DNA of 64,000 bases from assembly GCF_039542345.1 (NCBI RefSeq), contig NZ_BAABHY010000001.1, positions 930,001 to 994,000 of the forward strand, written 5' to 3'. The translations under genes and the position numbers were made by a program. The notes beneath the pieces are model-generated. The model ran no database searches, had not been told where the DNA came from, and worked only from the letters and a program-made list of their open reading frames with translations. Shown here piece after piece: positions 17,663 through 27,686 of this stretch. The stretch comes from Orbus sasakiae (GTDB lineage Bacteria; Pseudomonadota; Gammaproteobacteria; Enterobacterales; Orbaceae). How positions within the stretch are numbered: position 1 is the first letter of the stretch; each line of letters starts with the position of its first letter.

Positions 17663-19051
17663 TTAATAAGGGGAGATTTGATTTACGCCAGTCAACAAAT
17701 TATGCCAAAATTGACCTGGTGTCAGCGGTTGGCCTTTTAGACGAGCCTGATTGTCATTTTTAGAATAATACATATCTAACAATAGACTTTCGATATTTTC
17801 CTCATTTTCATCCAATTTAACCTCTATCAAAGGTGAATTAGCAAAAATAATGCCTAAATAAAGCTGTGTCATCAGTTCAACAGCTTGAATATCAGAGCTA
17901 TCAGGTTCTGATTTATTCGGATTGTTAATCTGTGCAATCACATAATTTAACGTTTTAAGCGGGATGTTTAACTTTGCATCAATCAGTTCTACATCATCTT
18001 CATTCGCTTGATCAATATCAGCTAAATCTTGATTAACATTTAAAGCTAAGCGACCATCAATATCACCTTGCGATGTGTGCCATATAAATTTATCAATATT
18101 AAATATACTATTTATATTCATATCATTATCAAACAATGCCGAATTAATATCATAACTAATTTGCAGCTCACTATTACCTAAATTTTGTTGACCAAATTCA
18201 ACTTTGGCAATGGTCATTGCAAGTTGTCCGACGGATTGGTTTGCTTTTTGATTTATATTAGTATCAAGAATTAATTGTTGAATATTGATTGCATTATTGT
18301 CAGAACCATTAGGATCGTTATTGATGATGAGATTAGCAATTGAAAGTTGACCTTTCTCATTACCGGTTTGTTCTTCATCAAATGATGATAAGCTATGATA
18401 TTGAATCGTGTTTGCTTCTACATTTGATTCACGCACTAAATCAGTAAATATGATTTGTGGGACATTCATATCAAAATCAACTTTTTTAAAGTTTTCAATT
18501 GAGATAAGTGTTGAGGTTGGTGCCACGTTTAGTTGATATTGATCAATATCATTTTTAATATCTAATGTAGGTGTTTTTATCACTATATCAACATTATTGT
18601 TGTAGCTGATGATACCATTAGCTGTTAAAAACGGTTTGTTATCGGCGGCTTTCCAAAGCAGTGTATTATCACTTTCTTGCGTTTCATAAAAAACCGCTGC
18701 GAATTTAGGTAAAAATGAACCTGATGCAATTAAATTCCACGGGAAAGGACCATGATACAAGGTGACATCATTATCAAAAAATGTCTCTGTAGTATTTTCA
18801 AACAACGTGAAACTTGCTTTAAGGTGGACTGTTGAAGAGAATATTCCTTTTTGATAATTGCTATAACTGATATTCAGATTCCTGAACATATCGTTATCGG
18901 TATTGTCCATTTTTTGATTAATTTTATCCGTTAAATGGGTAATGCTTTGTCCAAAATTTTCTTCAATTTTATTACCGGTATACCAAGAAGCGGCTGTATA
19001 GCCAATAACTAATACCGCAACAACACTGGCTGCAATAACGGTCTTTTTCAT
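17663..19051 (-). CDS. ydgA: YdgA family protein (DUF945)
   Basis: 462 residues with one N-terminal membrane anchor (VIAASVVAVLVIGYTAASWY) and a long, soluble, beta-rich, Asn/Asp-rich periplasmic part. The architecture MKKTVIAASVVAVLVIGYTA followed by an amphipathic EENFGQSITHL helix and repeated beta strands fits YdgA/DUF945. The function of the family is unknown; it is usually placed in the inner-membrane or periplasmic fraction. It lies 34 bases downstream of mfd on the same strand and could be read from the mfd promoter. Confidence 0.75.
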   Translation of the reverse strand: MKKTVIAASVVAVLVIGYTAASWYTGNKIEENFGQSITHLTDKINQKMDNTDNDMFRNLNISYSNYQKGIFSSTVHLKASFTLFENTTETFFDNDVTLYHGPFPWNLIASGSFLPKFAAVFYETQESDNTLLWKAADNKPFLTANGIISYNNNVDIVIKTPTLDIKNDIDQYQLNVAPTSTLISIENFKKVDFDMNVPQIIFTDLVRESNVEANTIQYHSLSSFDEEQTGNEKGQLSIANLIINNDPNGSDNNAINIQQLILDTNINQKANQSVGQLAMTIAKVEFGQQNLGNSELQISYDINSALFDNDMNINSIFNIDKFIWHTSQGDIDGRLALNVNQDLADIDQANEDDVELIDAKLNIPLKTLNYVIAQINNPNKSEPDSSDIQAVELMTQLYLGIIFANSPLIEVKLDENEENIESLLLDMYYSKNDNQARLKGQPLTPGQFWHNLLTGVNQISPY

Positions 19052-19085
19052 TGTTTTTTTCTCTCTCTTTTTATCTTAATAATTA

Positions 19086-22000
19086 TTAATCACTATGCAA
19101 AGCAAATTGGTTAAGAAGGGTGTTAATATAATCAATTCGCTGCTGTCTTTGTAATTCTGTCGTTAACAATTTTAATCGATTTTGTCCATCTAATCGAAAT
19201 TGTTTTGGTGCTTTTTGAATTTCACTTATTAAATAATCAACCGCAACACGATTATTTTCACCAAATTCAATATAACCACCTTTTTCGCTAAATTCTACTT
19301 TTCTAATACCTAGTTGCTGAGCATTAAAACGAATTTTGGTGACATCTAACAAAAATTGTACCGGATCTGGTAAACGGCCGAAACGATCAATCATTTCAAT
19401 TTTAATTTCAGCCAGCTCATCAAGTTGTTCAATGCTAGCAATACGTTTATAAAGTGATAAACGAGTATTCACATCAGGTATGAAATCATCAGGTATGAGT
19501 GTTGGTAGCCGTAATTCAATTTCAGTTTGTTGGCTATACAATAGTGACTCTAATGAGGGTTCTTTACCTTGCTTTAATGATTTCACTGCTTCATCTAATA
19601 ATTCAATATACAAGTTAAAGCCGATACTTTCGATCTGCCCACTTTGATCATCACCTAATAGCTCGCCAGCACCTCGAATTTCAAGATCATGCGTAGCCAA
19701 TGCAAAGCCAGCGCCTAAATCTTCTAAAGAGGCTATCGCTTCTAGGCGTTTTTTGGCATCTTTTGTCAGTGCTTTTGGCGGGGGAGTAAGTAAATAAGCA
19801 TAAGCTTGATGATATGAACGGCCAACTCGCCCTCGTAATTGATGCAATTGTGCTAAACCAAACTTATCTGCTCGTTCAATAATAATCGTGTTAGCATTTG
19901 GAATATCAATCCCTGTTTCGATGATTGTGGTACAAATTAATAAATTGTAGCGTTGGTGATGAAAATCATTCATTACACGCTCTAGATCACGTTCATGCAT
20001 TTGACCATGTCCCACTGTAATCCGTGCTTCAGGAATCAGTTCAGCCAAACGCTCTTGCGTTTTTTCAATATCAGCAACATCATTATGGAGGTAATAAACT
20101 TGCCCACCTCGTAAAATTTCACGCAAGATGGCTTCACGTATGACATAGTTATCATATTCACGCACAAACGTTTTTACGGCCAAACGCCTAGCTGGCGGCG
20201 TTGCAATAATTGAAAGATCACGCATACCACTCATTGCCATATTTAACGTTCTTGGAATGGGGGTTGCGGTTAATGTGAGAATATCGACATTAGCTCGCAT
20301 CGCCTTAATCCGTTCTTTCTGCCTGACACCAAAACGGTGTTCTTCATCAACAATCAGTAGTCCCAAATCACGCCATTTAACATCAGTTTGAAGTAATTTA
20401 TGTGTGCCAATGACAATGTCGACTTTTCCCTCTTCTAGAGCCTGTAATATCTGCTGTTGCTGTTTGGCTGTTTTAAAGCGAGATAACACTTCGATACGAA
20501 CTGGCCAATTAGCGAAACGATCACAAAAATTTTCATAATGTTGTTGTGCAAGCAGCGTTGTTGGAACAAGGAGGGCAACTTGTTTATGATTGATGACGGC
20601 TAAAAAGGCTGCTCGCATAGCAACTTCTGTTTTACCAAAACCAACATCGCCACAGACAAGGCGATCCATCGCAAACGGTGCACACATATCACTAATTACG
20701 GCACCAATAGCATTAATTTGATCATCCGTTTCTTGATAAGGAAAACCTTGACAGAATAGCTCATATTGCTCCCTATCTTGTTTAAATTCAAAACCCGATT
20801 TAGCTTCACGCTGAGCATAAATATCAAGTAATTCAGCCGCCACATCTCTTATTTTTTCTGCGGCTTTTTCTCTTGCCTTACTCCAACTATCTGTGCCTAA
20901 TTTATTGAGTGGTGCATTTTCCTCATCACCACCTGAATAACGACTGATTAAGTTTAACGATGAAATAGGGACATATAATTTGGTGTCATTAGCATACAAA
21001 ATGATCAGATATTCAGCTGTAATCCCGCCAGTCTCAAGTGTCGTTAAACCCGCGTACCGACCAACCCCATGTTCCAAATGAACTACCGGCTTTCCAGGGC
21101 TTAATTCCGCTAAGCTGCGAATTAAATTGTCCGTATTTATGGCTTGTTTTGCTTCTTTACGGCGTCGAATCATTCGACGTCCAAGTAATTCGTTTTCAGT
21201 AATAAAGGCAAATTGACCATTGAGGTGAATAAAACCTTGCTCACTGGAACCAATCATTAAATAAAAACGCTCTGTATGGCCGTCTAAGTCCGCTATTTTT
21301 TCAATAAATTTAGGATAGATTCGAATACGCGTTAGAATATCTTGTAAGGCTTCACGTCGGCCTTCTGATTCTACGGAGAAAATCACTTTACCGTTAAACT
21401 GATCAATAAATTGTTGAAAATGCAGATAGGGATCTTTTTGTTGAATCTGAATGGCAAGCTCAGGTAAGCCTTGATAATTAAGATTCACCGCTTTTTTGCT
21501 CGTTTGAATATCTTGGCTAACAACCACTCTAGGATAGGCTTTAAACTGAGCAAATACTTCATCAACTTTTAACCAGATTTCTTCAGGTTTAAGCAATGGC
21601 CGCATCGGATCGACTTGACGACTTTCATAACGTTGTACGATATCTTGCCAATACTTTTCTGCAAACTGATAAATATTTTGTGTATTAATTATTAACGTAT
21701 TTTCAGGCAGGTAACGAAATAGGCTAATCAAAGACTCATTAAAAAATAGCCTTTGCCAATATTCAATACCAGTTGGTAGAATCCCTTTTGTAACTTGTTG
21801 ATAGATACTCTCAGCTTCGAGTCTTACGGGGAAATTTTCACGCCATTGACTACGAAACAGCTCAATAGCAGCTTTATCAAATGGGAATTCATGTGCGGGT
21901 AACAGTTGTACTTTATCAATTTCATCAAGCGTTCGCTGAGTTTCAACATCAAAAATTCGGATACTGTCGATTTCATCATCAAAAAAATCAATACGATAAG

Positions 22001-22526
22001 GGGATTGGCTACCCATAGGGTAAATATCAAATAACGCGCCGCGAGTTGTATATTCACCATGTTCCATCACTTGTGTTACATGGCGATACCCAGCATTTTC
22101 AAGTTGAATTCGAAGGCCTTCACGGGATATTTGTTGTCCTTTATGCATCATGAAAACGTGCCCACTTAAATAAGCACTTGGACACACTTTTTGCATCAAG
22201 GTATTAATCGGTAAAATAAAAGCGCCTTTGTTAAAATGTGGTAATTGATAAAGGCATGCTAAACGTTCAGATACAATGTCTTGATGAGGTGAAAAACTAT
22301 CATAGGGTAATGTTTCCCAATCAGGAAATAATAGGGTCGGTAGGGTAGAATACTGCTTTAGCTCATCATTCAAACGTGTTGTTTGTTGCATATCATCGGT
22401 GACAATAACAACTGGACCTTGATGAACAGACAGAATATGGGCACAAAATAGTGAGATAGATGAACCAATTAATTGACCAAACTCTTGAACTTCGCCCTTT
22501 GCACTAGGTAATTTTATATCAGACAT
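19086..22526 (-). CDS. mfd: Transcription-repair coupling factor Mfd
   Basis: 1146 residues, the usual Mfd length. The order is a UvrB-homology N-terminus (FPDWETLPYDSFSPHQD), the RNA-polymerase-interacting CarD-like domain (VVHLEHGVGRYAGL), and a RecG-like translocase with Walker A GDVGFGKTEVAMR, DEEHRFG, LTLTATPIPRTL and QLRGRVGRS. The TRCF C-terminal domain that masks UvrA binding completes it. Mfd removes stalled RNA polymerase at DNA lesions and recruits UvrA. With the photolyase and sulA, the window shows three separate DNA-damage functions. Confidence 0.97.
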   Translation of the reverse strand: MSDIKLPSAKGEVQEFGQLIGSSISLFCAHILSVHQGPVVIVTDDMQQTTRLNDELKQYSTLPTLLFPDWETLPYDSFSPHQDIVSERLACLYQLPHFNKGAFILPINTLMQKVCPSAYLSGHVFMMHKGQQISREGLRIQLENAGYRHVTQVMEHGEYTTRGALFDIYPMGSQSPYRIDFFDDEIDSIRIFDVETQRTLDEIDKVQLLPAHEFPFDKAAIELFRSQWRENFPVRLEAESIYQQVTKGILPTGIEYWQRLFFNESLISLFRYLPENTLIINTQNIYQFAEKYWQDIVQRYESRQVDPMRPLLKPEEIWLKVDEVFAQFKAYPRVVVSQDIQTSKKAVNLNYQGLPELAIQIQQKDPYLHFQQFIDQFNGKVIFSVESEGRREALQDILTRIRIYPKFIEKIADLDGHTERFYLMIGSSEQGFIHLNGQFAFITENELLGRRMIRRRKEAKQAINTDNLIRSLAELSPGKPVVHLEHGVGRYAGLTTLETGGITAEYLIILYANDTKLYVPISSLNLISRYSGGDEENAPLNKLGTDSWSKAREKAAEKIRDVAAELLDIYAQREAKSGFEFKQDREQYELFCQGFPYQETDDQINAIGAVISDMCAPFAMDRLVCGDVGFGKTEVAMRAAFLAVINHKQVALLVPTTLLAQQHYENFCDRFANWPVRIEVLSRFKTAKQQQQILQALEEGKVDIVIGTHKLLQTDVKWRDLGLLIVDEEHRFGVRQKERIKAMRANVDILTLTATPIPRTLNMAMSGMRDLSIIATPPARRLAVKTFVREYDNYVIREAILREILRGGQVYYLHNDVADIEKTQERLAELIPEARITVGHGQMHERDLERVMNDFHHQRYNLLICTTIIETGIDIPNANTIIIERADKFGLAQLHQLRGRVGRSYHQAYAYLLTPPPKALTKDAKKRLEAIASLEDLGAGFALATHDLEIRGAGELLGDDQSGQIESIGFNLYIELLDEAVKSLKQGKEPSLESLLYSQQTEIELRLPTLIPDDFIPDVNTRLSLYKRIASIEQLDELAEIKIEMIDRFGRLPDPVQFLLDVTKIRFNAQQLGIRKVEFSEKGGYIEFGENNRVAVDYLISEIQKAPKQFRLDGQNRLKLLTTELQRQQRIDYINTLLNQFALHSD

Positions 22527-22550
22527 GTACCAATCTTACTAAAAATCATA

Positions 22551-22685
22551 ATGGATTTAGTGGTAAATTATAGCTTAATTTACCGAATTAAGAAATCAGC
22601 AATCATGATCGTTTTATGCTTGATAACCGCACTGATTATCGCTATTATTGTGATAATTCGTAATGATATATTTAAAAATCAATAA
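22551..22685 (+). CDS. Possible small membrane protein (44 residues)
   Basis: An open frame between the divergent mfd and lolC genes encodes MDLVVNYSLIYRIKKSA, a single hydrophobic helix of about 19 residues and a polar tail RNDIFKNQ. Positive residues before the helix fit an inner-membrane protein. Alternative in-frame starts are GTG at 22560 and ATG at 22605. No clear Shine-Dalgarno sequence precedes the ATG, and the frame lies in the mfd/lolC promoter interval, so it may be chance. Confidence 0.35.
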   Translation: MDLVVNYSLIYRIKKSAIMIVLCLITALIIAIIVIIRNDIFKNQ

Positions 22686-22718
22686 TTTATAGATTGTTGT
22701 TTTTTAAGAGAAATAAAT

Positions 22719-23921
22719 ATGTTTCATCCTTTACCGCTGTTTATTGGCTTGCGCTATGCGTACAGTCAGAAGTCTGATAGTTTTGGGCGATTTGTGTCAT
22801 GGCTATCAATGATTGGCATTATGTTGGGTTCAATTGGTCTGATTGTTATTATGTCGGTCATGAATGGTTTTGAAAATGAGATGCAAAAACGTATTTTACA
22901 ATACATACCTCAAGCACAAATTAGTACCGTGAATAATCAATTGTCAACTGACCAATATCCTGAATCGATGATACCCACGTTAAAAGGGGTTTCACATGTT
23001 ACCCCTTTAGTCACCGGTGATGTCATTTTGCAAAGCTCACAAAGTCTGACGTTAAGCACCATGATTGGGATTGACCCCAATCAATATGAACCCATCAAAG
23101 ATCAACTTTTTTGGGGCGAATTAAGCAGTTTACAAGCTGGCGATTATCATATTATTTTAGGCAGTAGCTTAGCTAATTCATTAAATATTTCTGTCGGTGA
23201 TAAAATCCGCCTAATGTCTGCAGAAGTCAGTCAAATCACGCCGGTGGGTAAAATTCCAAGTCAACGAATCTTTACTGTTTCAGGCATTTTTGCCGTTAAT
23301 CGTGATATTGAACAATCAAATGTCTATCTTAACATTGTTGATGCAGCAAAATTGATGCGTTATCCTCAAAACACCATCACGAGCTGGCGACTGTATTTAG
23401 ATAACCCATTAAATATTGAATCCGTTATTGATCAAACATTACCTGATGGTTTACATTTTGATGACTGGCGTGCGAAACGCGGTGAACTATTTCAAGCGAT
23501 TAAAATGGAAAAAAACGTGATGGGACTTTTAATCAGTTTAATTGTCATTGTCGCCGCTTTTAATATCATAACGTCTTTAAGTTTACTGGTTATGGAAAAA
23601 CAAAATGAAATCGCTATCTTAAAAACGCAAGGATTAAGTCGAAAAAAAATCATGATGATTTTTATCATTCAAGGCGCGAGTTCAGGCATAATTGGAACCG
23701 TACTCGGTTGTACGATTGGTTTACTTATTGCACTAAATTTAAGTGATATTATGTCCATCCTAGGTTTAACTTTTTCCGGTATCCAATTGCCATCAGACGT
23801 TAACATAACACAAGTCAGTATTGTATTTATTGCGTTATTTATGTTATCAATTTTATCAACTTTATATCCAGCTTATCGAGCAGCTAATACAGAGCCTGCT
23901 GAGGCATTACGCTATGAATAA
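22719..23921 (+). CDS. lolC: Lipoprotein-releasing ABC transporter permease LolC
   Basis: 400 residues, MacB/FtsX-like. An N-terminal membrane helix after FGRFVSWLSMIGIMLGSIG and the characteristic MNGFENEMQKRIL are followed by a large periplasmic domain and three C-terminal helices. The coupling region EIAILKTQGLSRKKI and the end LYPAYRAANTEPAEALRYE are typical. LolCDE extracts outer-membrane lipoproteins from the inner membrane and hands them to LolA. It overlaps lolD by 8 bases. Confidence 0.95.
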   Translation: MFHPLPLFIGLRYAYSQKSDSFGRFVSWLSMIGIMLGSIGLIVIMSVMNGFENEMQKRILQYIPQAQISTVNNQLSTDQYPESMIPTLKGVSHVTPLVTGDVILQSSQSLTLSTMIGIDPNQYEPIKDQLFWGELSSLQAGDYHIILGSSLANSLNISVGDKIRLMSAEVSQITPVGKIPSQRIFTVSGIFAVNRDIEQSNVYLNIVDAAKLMRYPQNTITSWRLYLDNPLNIESVIDQTLPDGLHFDDWRAKRGELFQAIKMEKNVMGLLISLIVIVAAFNIITSLSLLVMEKQNEIAILKTQGLSRKKIMMIFIIQGASSGIIGTVLGCTIGLLIALNLSDIMSILGLTFSGIQLPSDVNITQVSIVFIALFMLSILSTLYPAYRAANTEPAEALRYE

Positions 23922-24624
23922 TCATACTTCTATTGAGCAAACTCCCTTAATTTCAACAAAAAACTTGTGTAAAAGCTACCAAGAAGGGCGAATTACTACC
24001 GATGTGTTAAAAGGGGTTACTTTTGACATTGCACCAAAAACAATGACATCTATTATTGGTAGTTCAGGTTCAGGAAAAAGTACCTTATTACATTTATTAG
24101 GGGGACTGGACAAAGCCACATCAGGTGAAGTGATTTTTAAATCACACGCGTTGAATCGATTAACGGATGTCCAAAAAGCCACGCTACGTAATAAGGAAAT
24201 TGGGTTTGTTTATCAGTTTCATCACTTATTATCTGATTTTACTGCACTAGAGAATATTGCGATGCCATTATTAATTGCGGGCATAAAAGTAAAAGAAGCT
24301 CAGCAAAAAGCACTTGCTATGCTTGATTCGGTTAACTTAAGCCATCGAGCAAAACATCGACCGTCAGAGTTATCTGGTGGTGAAAGACAACGTATAGCCA
24401 TTGGCAGAGCATTAATTAATCAACCGTCAATTGTGATGGCAGACGAACCAACGGGTAACTTAGATCAAGCAACTGCAGAATCTATTTTTGAATTATTGAT
24501 CAATCTTAACCAGCAGCACGGTACAGCCTTTTTGGTCGTTACACATGATTTAAATTTAGCAAACAAAATGGAGCAACAGTATATGATGTCCCATGGTGTC
24601 TTAACTCAAGTAGCGAGTCAATAA
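23914..24624 (+). CDS. lolD: Lipoprotein-releasing ABC transporter ATPase LolD
   Basis: 236 residues. Walker A GSSGSGKSTLLH, Q-loop region FVYQFHHLL, signature LSGGERQR and Walker B VMADEPTGNLD are all present. The ATG at 23914 lies within the final codons of lolC, a common translational coupling. The frame is open further upstream, but that part lies inside lolC and does not resemble LolD. It powers lipoprotein release by LolC and LolE. Confidence 0.96.
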   Translation: MNNHTSIEQTPLISTKNLCKSYQEGRITTDVLKGVTFDIAPKTMTSIIGSSGSGKSTLLHLLGGLDKATSGEVIFKSHALNRLTDVQKATLRNKEIGFVYQFHHLLSDFTALENIAMPLLIAGIKVKEAQQKALAMLDSVNLSHRAKHRPSELSGGERQRIAIGRALINQPSIVMADEPTGNLDQATAESIFELLINLNQQHGTAFLVVTHDLNLANKMEQQYMMSHGVLTQVASQ

Positions 24625-24627
24625 ACT

Positions 24628-25863
24628 ATGTTATCTGTTTTTCTAGCTCGTAAATTAAGGCAAGGACGAAAAAATAGTGGGATGCTGTCATTAATATCCA
24701 TTATTTCTACACTCAGTATCGCAATTGGTATTGCGGCTTTGATTATTGGCCTTAGTGCGATGAATGGTTTTGAACGTGAGCTTAAAAATCGTGTTTTATC
24801 CGTTATTCCTCATGGGGAATTTTCCGCATTAAATGGTAACTTAACTAACTGGCGTCACGTTCAAGAGACGATTCAACATTACCCGCAAATTGTCTCATCA
24901 GCACCTTTTGTGAGCTTTACGGGATTACTTGAAAATGGTAACAAACTCAAAGCGATTCAAATTCAAGGTGTTGATATTGAACAAGAAGCAAAAACCAGTG
25001 TATTGCCACAATATGTACTCGATGGGAAATGGCAATCATTTAAAGACAATAGCAAACAGATCATTATAGGCATAGGTCTAGCAAATTCATTATCGGTAAA
25101 AGAAGGGGATTGGGTAACATTACTGATTCCGGTCACCGATAATACAGGTCAACTCAAACAGCCAAAACGTGTTCGTTTACACATTGCCGGGATTATGGAT
25201 TTTAGTGGTAATTTAGGTAACAGTATTGGCATTATTCCACTATATGATGCGCAAACCTATTTACAAATCGGTGACAACGTCACGGGAATAAAGGTCAATG
25301 TTGATAATTTATACAATGCCAACTATATCATCCACAGCATTGCAATGGATCTCAATGTTCCCTTAAAAGCAGCTAGCTGGGAACAAAATTATGGCTACAT
25401 GTACCATGACATTCAGATGATAAGGCAAATTATGTATTTAGCTATGGTTGTTGTGATTGGGGTGGCCTGTTTTAGCATTGTATCAACACTGGTCATTGTC
25501 GTGAAAGACAAACAACGTGATATCGCAATATTAAAAACGTTAGGTGCGACAAACCAGCTTATCAGTAAAACCTTTATTTTTTATGGCATCATCTCAGGAT
25601 TAATCGGTAGTCTTATTGGTGTGTTATTGGGGATAGTTATCTCATCACAACTGTCCAATATTATTAAAGTTATTGAATCGATCATTGGTCGCCAATTGCT
25701 CAATAGTCATATCTATTTTATTGATTTTTTACCTTCCGAAATTCATATAACTGATGTGGTAATTGTTTTTATTACCTCGATGATCCTTACCTTTATTGCA
25801 AGCTATTATCCTGCTCATCGAGCTTGTAAAGTTGATCCAGTTAAAATTCTAAACGGCTATTAA
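24628..25863 (+). CDS. lolE: Lipoprotein-releasing ABC transporter permease LolE
   Basis: 411 residues, a paralogue of LolC with the same four-helix layout: SLISIISTLSIAIGIAALII, AMNGFERELKNRVL, a periplasmic domain, DIAILKTLGATNQLI, and the end YYPAHRACKVDPVKILNGY. It starts 3 bases after the lolD stop. LolE carries the site that first contacts the lipoprotein substrate in E. coli. The operon ends with a hairpin 15 bases downstream. Confidence 0.95.
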   Translation: MLSVFLARKLRQGRKNSGMLSLISIISTLSIAIGIAALIIGLSAMNGFERELKNRVLSVIPHGEFSALNGNLTNWRHVQETIQHYPQIVSSAPFVSFTGLLENGNKLKAIQIQGVDIEQEAKTSVLPQYVLDGKWQSFKDNSKQIIIGIGLANSLSVKEGDWVTLLIPVTDNTGQLKQPKRVRLHIAGIMDFSGNLGNSIGIIPLYDAQTYLQIGDNVTGIKVNVDNLYNANYIIHSIAMDLNVPLKAASWEQNYGYMYHDIQMIRQIMYLAMVVVIGVACFSIVSTLVIVVKDKQRDIAILKTLGATNQLISKTFIFYGIISGLIGSLIGVLLGIVISSQLSNIIKVIESIIGRQLLNSHIYFIDFLPSEIHITDVVIVFITSMILTFIASYYPAHRACKVDPVKILNGY

Positions 25864-25877
25864 TCGCTTTCCCCGGC

Positions 25878-25910
25878 ATTCAAAGAAGCAAGGTCAATGC
25901 TTCTTTGAAT
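25878..25910 (+). terminator. Hairpin after lolE
   Basis: ATTCAAAGAAGCA and TGCTTCTTTGAAT form a perfect 13-bp stem with a 7-nt loop just after the lolE stop. The tail is not U-rich, but the position at the operon end supports a terminator. Confidence 0.6.
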
Positions 25911-26058
25911 TGGTATATATTCTTCGCCAAATATTATCGATAGTTGCATAAAATTGTATATTTTTTAATAAAATAATAGCAAATTAGTCATTATTTCTAG
26001 ACAACACAATTTAATCACATTAGCATACTTCAAATTGTAAAGAAATGGTTAATAATCT

Positions 26059-26526
26059 GTGAAAATTTTAATAATGCTAAAAATAAGTATTCTTTTTACT
26101 GGAGCAATTTTGCTATCAGGATGTGGGTTCTCATTTGCAAAGCCAACAAAATACGTTGAACCAGTCAAGGATATAACTGAATTGCATGATGTGTGTGTCT
26201 ATAAAAATATTGAAACGTTTATGACTTATAATGAAGCTGAAAAAATTATAACAACTAAACTTGATGATTTAAAAATTAGTTATGAATTAAAAAATAAAGA
26301 AGATTTAAAAAACTGCCAATATTTACTGGCGTATAACATCAGGCGAGATGTTGGTATACCAACATATTTATCTATAATGGAAGTAACGCTAAGTAATGAG
26401 AAAAACGTCTTAGGATCCATTCAGTATTATTATAGTCTCAGTGGGCTTAGTGTTTCAGCTGAATCAATGAAAAGTACAGATAAAATTATTTTATCGCTTT
26501 TAAATGAAATGTTTGTACAACAATAA
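26059..26526 (+). CDS. Small outer-membrane-type lipoprotein of unknown function
   Basis: 155 residues from the GTG at 26059, or 150 from the in-frame ATG at 26074. A signal peptide ends in the lipobox LLSGC, so the protein should be lipidated and exported. The mature part has DVCVYKNIETFMTYNEAEK followed by two Lys-rich helices and a beta-rich end. This is reminiscent of the Sbal_3080-type lipoproteins, but that match is tentative. It is 21 bases upstream of a second lipoprotein gene and probably in the same transcript. Confidence 0.7.
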   Translation: MKILIMLKISILFTGAILLSGCGFSFAKPTKYVEPVKDITELHDVCVYKNIETFMTYNEAEKIITTKLDDLKISYELKNKEDLKNCQYLLAYNIRRDVGIPTYLSIMEVTLSNEKNVLGSIQYYYSLSGLSVSAESMKSTDKIILSLLNEMFVQQ

Positions 26527-26547
26527 AAAAATCTATAGGAAAATATC

Positions 26548-27042
26548 ATGAAAAATTATTTAATTCTAATTATCTTAGCTTTAATGATAACGGCTTGTAG
26601 TCGTTCTCATTCTGACTATTCATATCAAGCTAAAAATACGGATCCAATTGTTAATTTTATCTCCGATTTTAGTGGTGACAGTATTGCACCGGTACATTTT
26701 AAAGTTAATATTGATAAACCTGATAGCACTAAATGCGATGATTTTGTGTCACTTGGTTATTATTTTCCACAAAATGGCAGCTTTTTTGTTTTAGCAAGTA
26801 AAAATGAAATACTATCAGAAAAAGTACCTGCTAATAATTTAATTAGCATTATGGCTTATTATAATGTTGGCGGAGAAGGGTCTTGCTATGCCCCAATACA
26901 GCAATTTACCGCGGAACCAGGCAAAAAATATTTAGTGAAATATGAAGTTAAAAATAAATTTTGTAAATTAGATGTCACAGAGCAGACAACTTCACAAATT
27001 GTTGAATCAAAAGTGGTTGCTAGATCTTGCCTAAGAAAATAA
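26548..27042 (+). CDS. Small lipoprotein of unknown function
   Basis: 164 residues. The signal peptide YLILIILALMITAC ends in a lipobox with Cys17. The mature protein contains four further Cys residues (TKCDDF, GSCYAP, KFCKLD, RSCLRK), enough for two disulfides in the periplasm, and a beta-rich pattern (KYLVKYEVKNK). I do not recognise a family. AGGAAAA precedes the ATG. It is paired with the lipoprotein gene upstream and followed by a clear terminator. Confidence 0.7.
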   Translation: MKNYLILIILALMITACSRSHSDYSYQAKNTDPIVNFISDFSGDSIAPVHFKVNIDKPDSTKCDDFVSLGYYFPQNGSFFVLASKNEILSEKVPANNLISIMAYYNVGGEGSCYAPIQQFTAEPGKKYLVKYEVKNKFCKLDVTEQTTSQIVESKVVARSCLRK

Positions 27043-27066
27043 CACTATCTTTAGCGATGATCTAAA

Positions 27067-27100
27067 AAAGCTCTCTTAGAAAACAAAAGGGAGCTTTATT
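27067..27100 (+). terminator. Intrinsic terminator after the lipoprotein pair
   Basis: AAAGCTCTCTT and AAGGGAGCTTT form an 11-bp stem with one G-U pair, followed by TATT. It ends the two-lipoprotein transcript. Confidence 0.7.
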
Positions 27101-27247
27101 ATAGAATAATGGCTAAAAAGCCTACATTAAAATATTAAAAGTATTTATAAACTCTCTTAAATTTTCAATCAATAATCAACTTTACTGATAAAGTTCAATT
27201 CCTTTTAATGCTGATTAATCACCAAAATAGTATGTTTTATTCTCATG

Positions 27248-27300
27248 TTTTTTACACTAGAATTACATGTTATGACAATAATATAACGAAAATATTATAA
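27248..27300 (+). repeat. Intergenic repeat element, copy B (degenerate)
   Basis: TTTTTACACTAGAAT, then GTTATGACAATAATATAACG and AAAATAT, matches copy A at 2369-2420 over about 60 bases with gaps. It keeps the TTTACA, 17-base, GACAAT spacing, so it could be a promoter for the small frame at 27304. Confidence 0.4.
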
Positions 27301-27303
27301 ATA

Positions 27304-27516
27304 TTGAATAAAATCATCACCATTAATTGTCCTATTAAATCGATAGATTTTACAGCAGTAGTTATTTTTGTTATAGTATGTTTACATTTTTACCAAAAGG
27401 GACTTGTTTTGTATTTATCAAATAACAACATTATTAATCTTAACACTCTATCAATCTTTGCTTTTTTAACATCCTCATTTTCAATCCTAATCGGATTTTG
27501 TATTAGCTTAATTTAG
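27304..27516 (+). CDS. Doubtful small hydrophobic protein
   Basis: A 70-codon frame starting with TTG, predicted to hold two membrane helices (SIDFTAVVIFVIVCLHF and SIFAFLTSSFSILIGFCISLI less one residue at each end). No Shine-Dalgarno sequence is visible and no family is recognised. The region is very AT-rich, which favours chance hydrophobic frames. It lies directly downstream of repeat copy B. Confidence 0.2.
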   Translation: MNKIITINCPIKSIDFTAVVIFVIVCLHFYQKGLVLYLSNNNIINLNTLSIFAFLTSSFSILIGFCISLI

Positions 27517-27686
27517 CTGCCTTAATACTATCAGTTTAAGTAAATTAGCCTGATCAGTAACACATATTTATCATTAGATAATTTTAGCATTAGCAAATTG
27601 TCATTATTTTATTTTAACGTTAGCAAATGACAAAGTAATCTCTACTTTAACAATCTCTTTTAGAGATTCACAAAGGTTCAATTTTT

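Noticed and set aside
23821..23913. N-terminal extension of lolD
   Set aside because: The extra 31 codons lie within lolC in another frame and do not resemble LolD.
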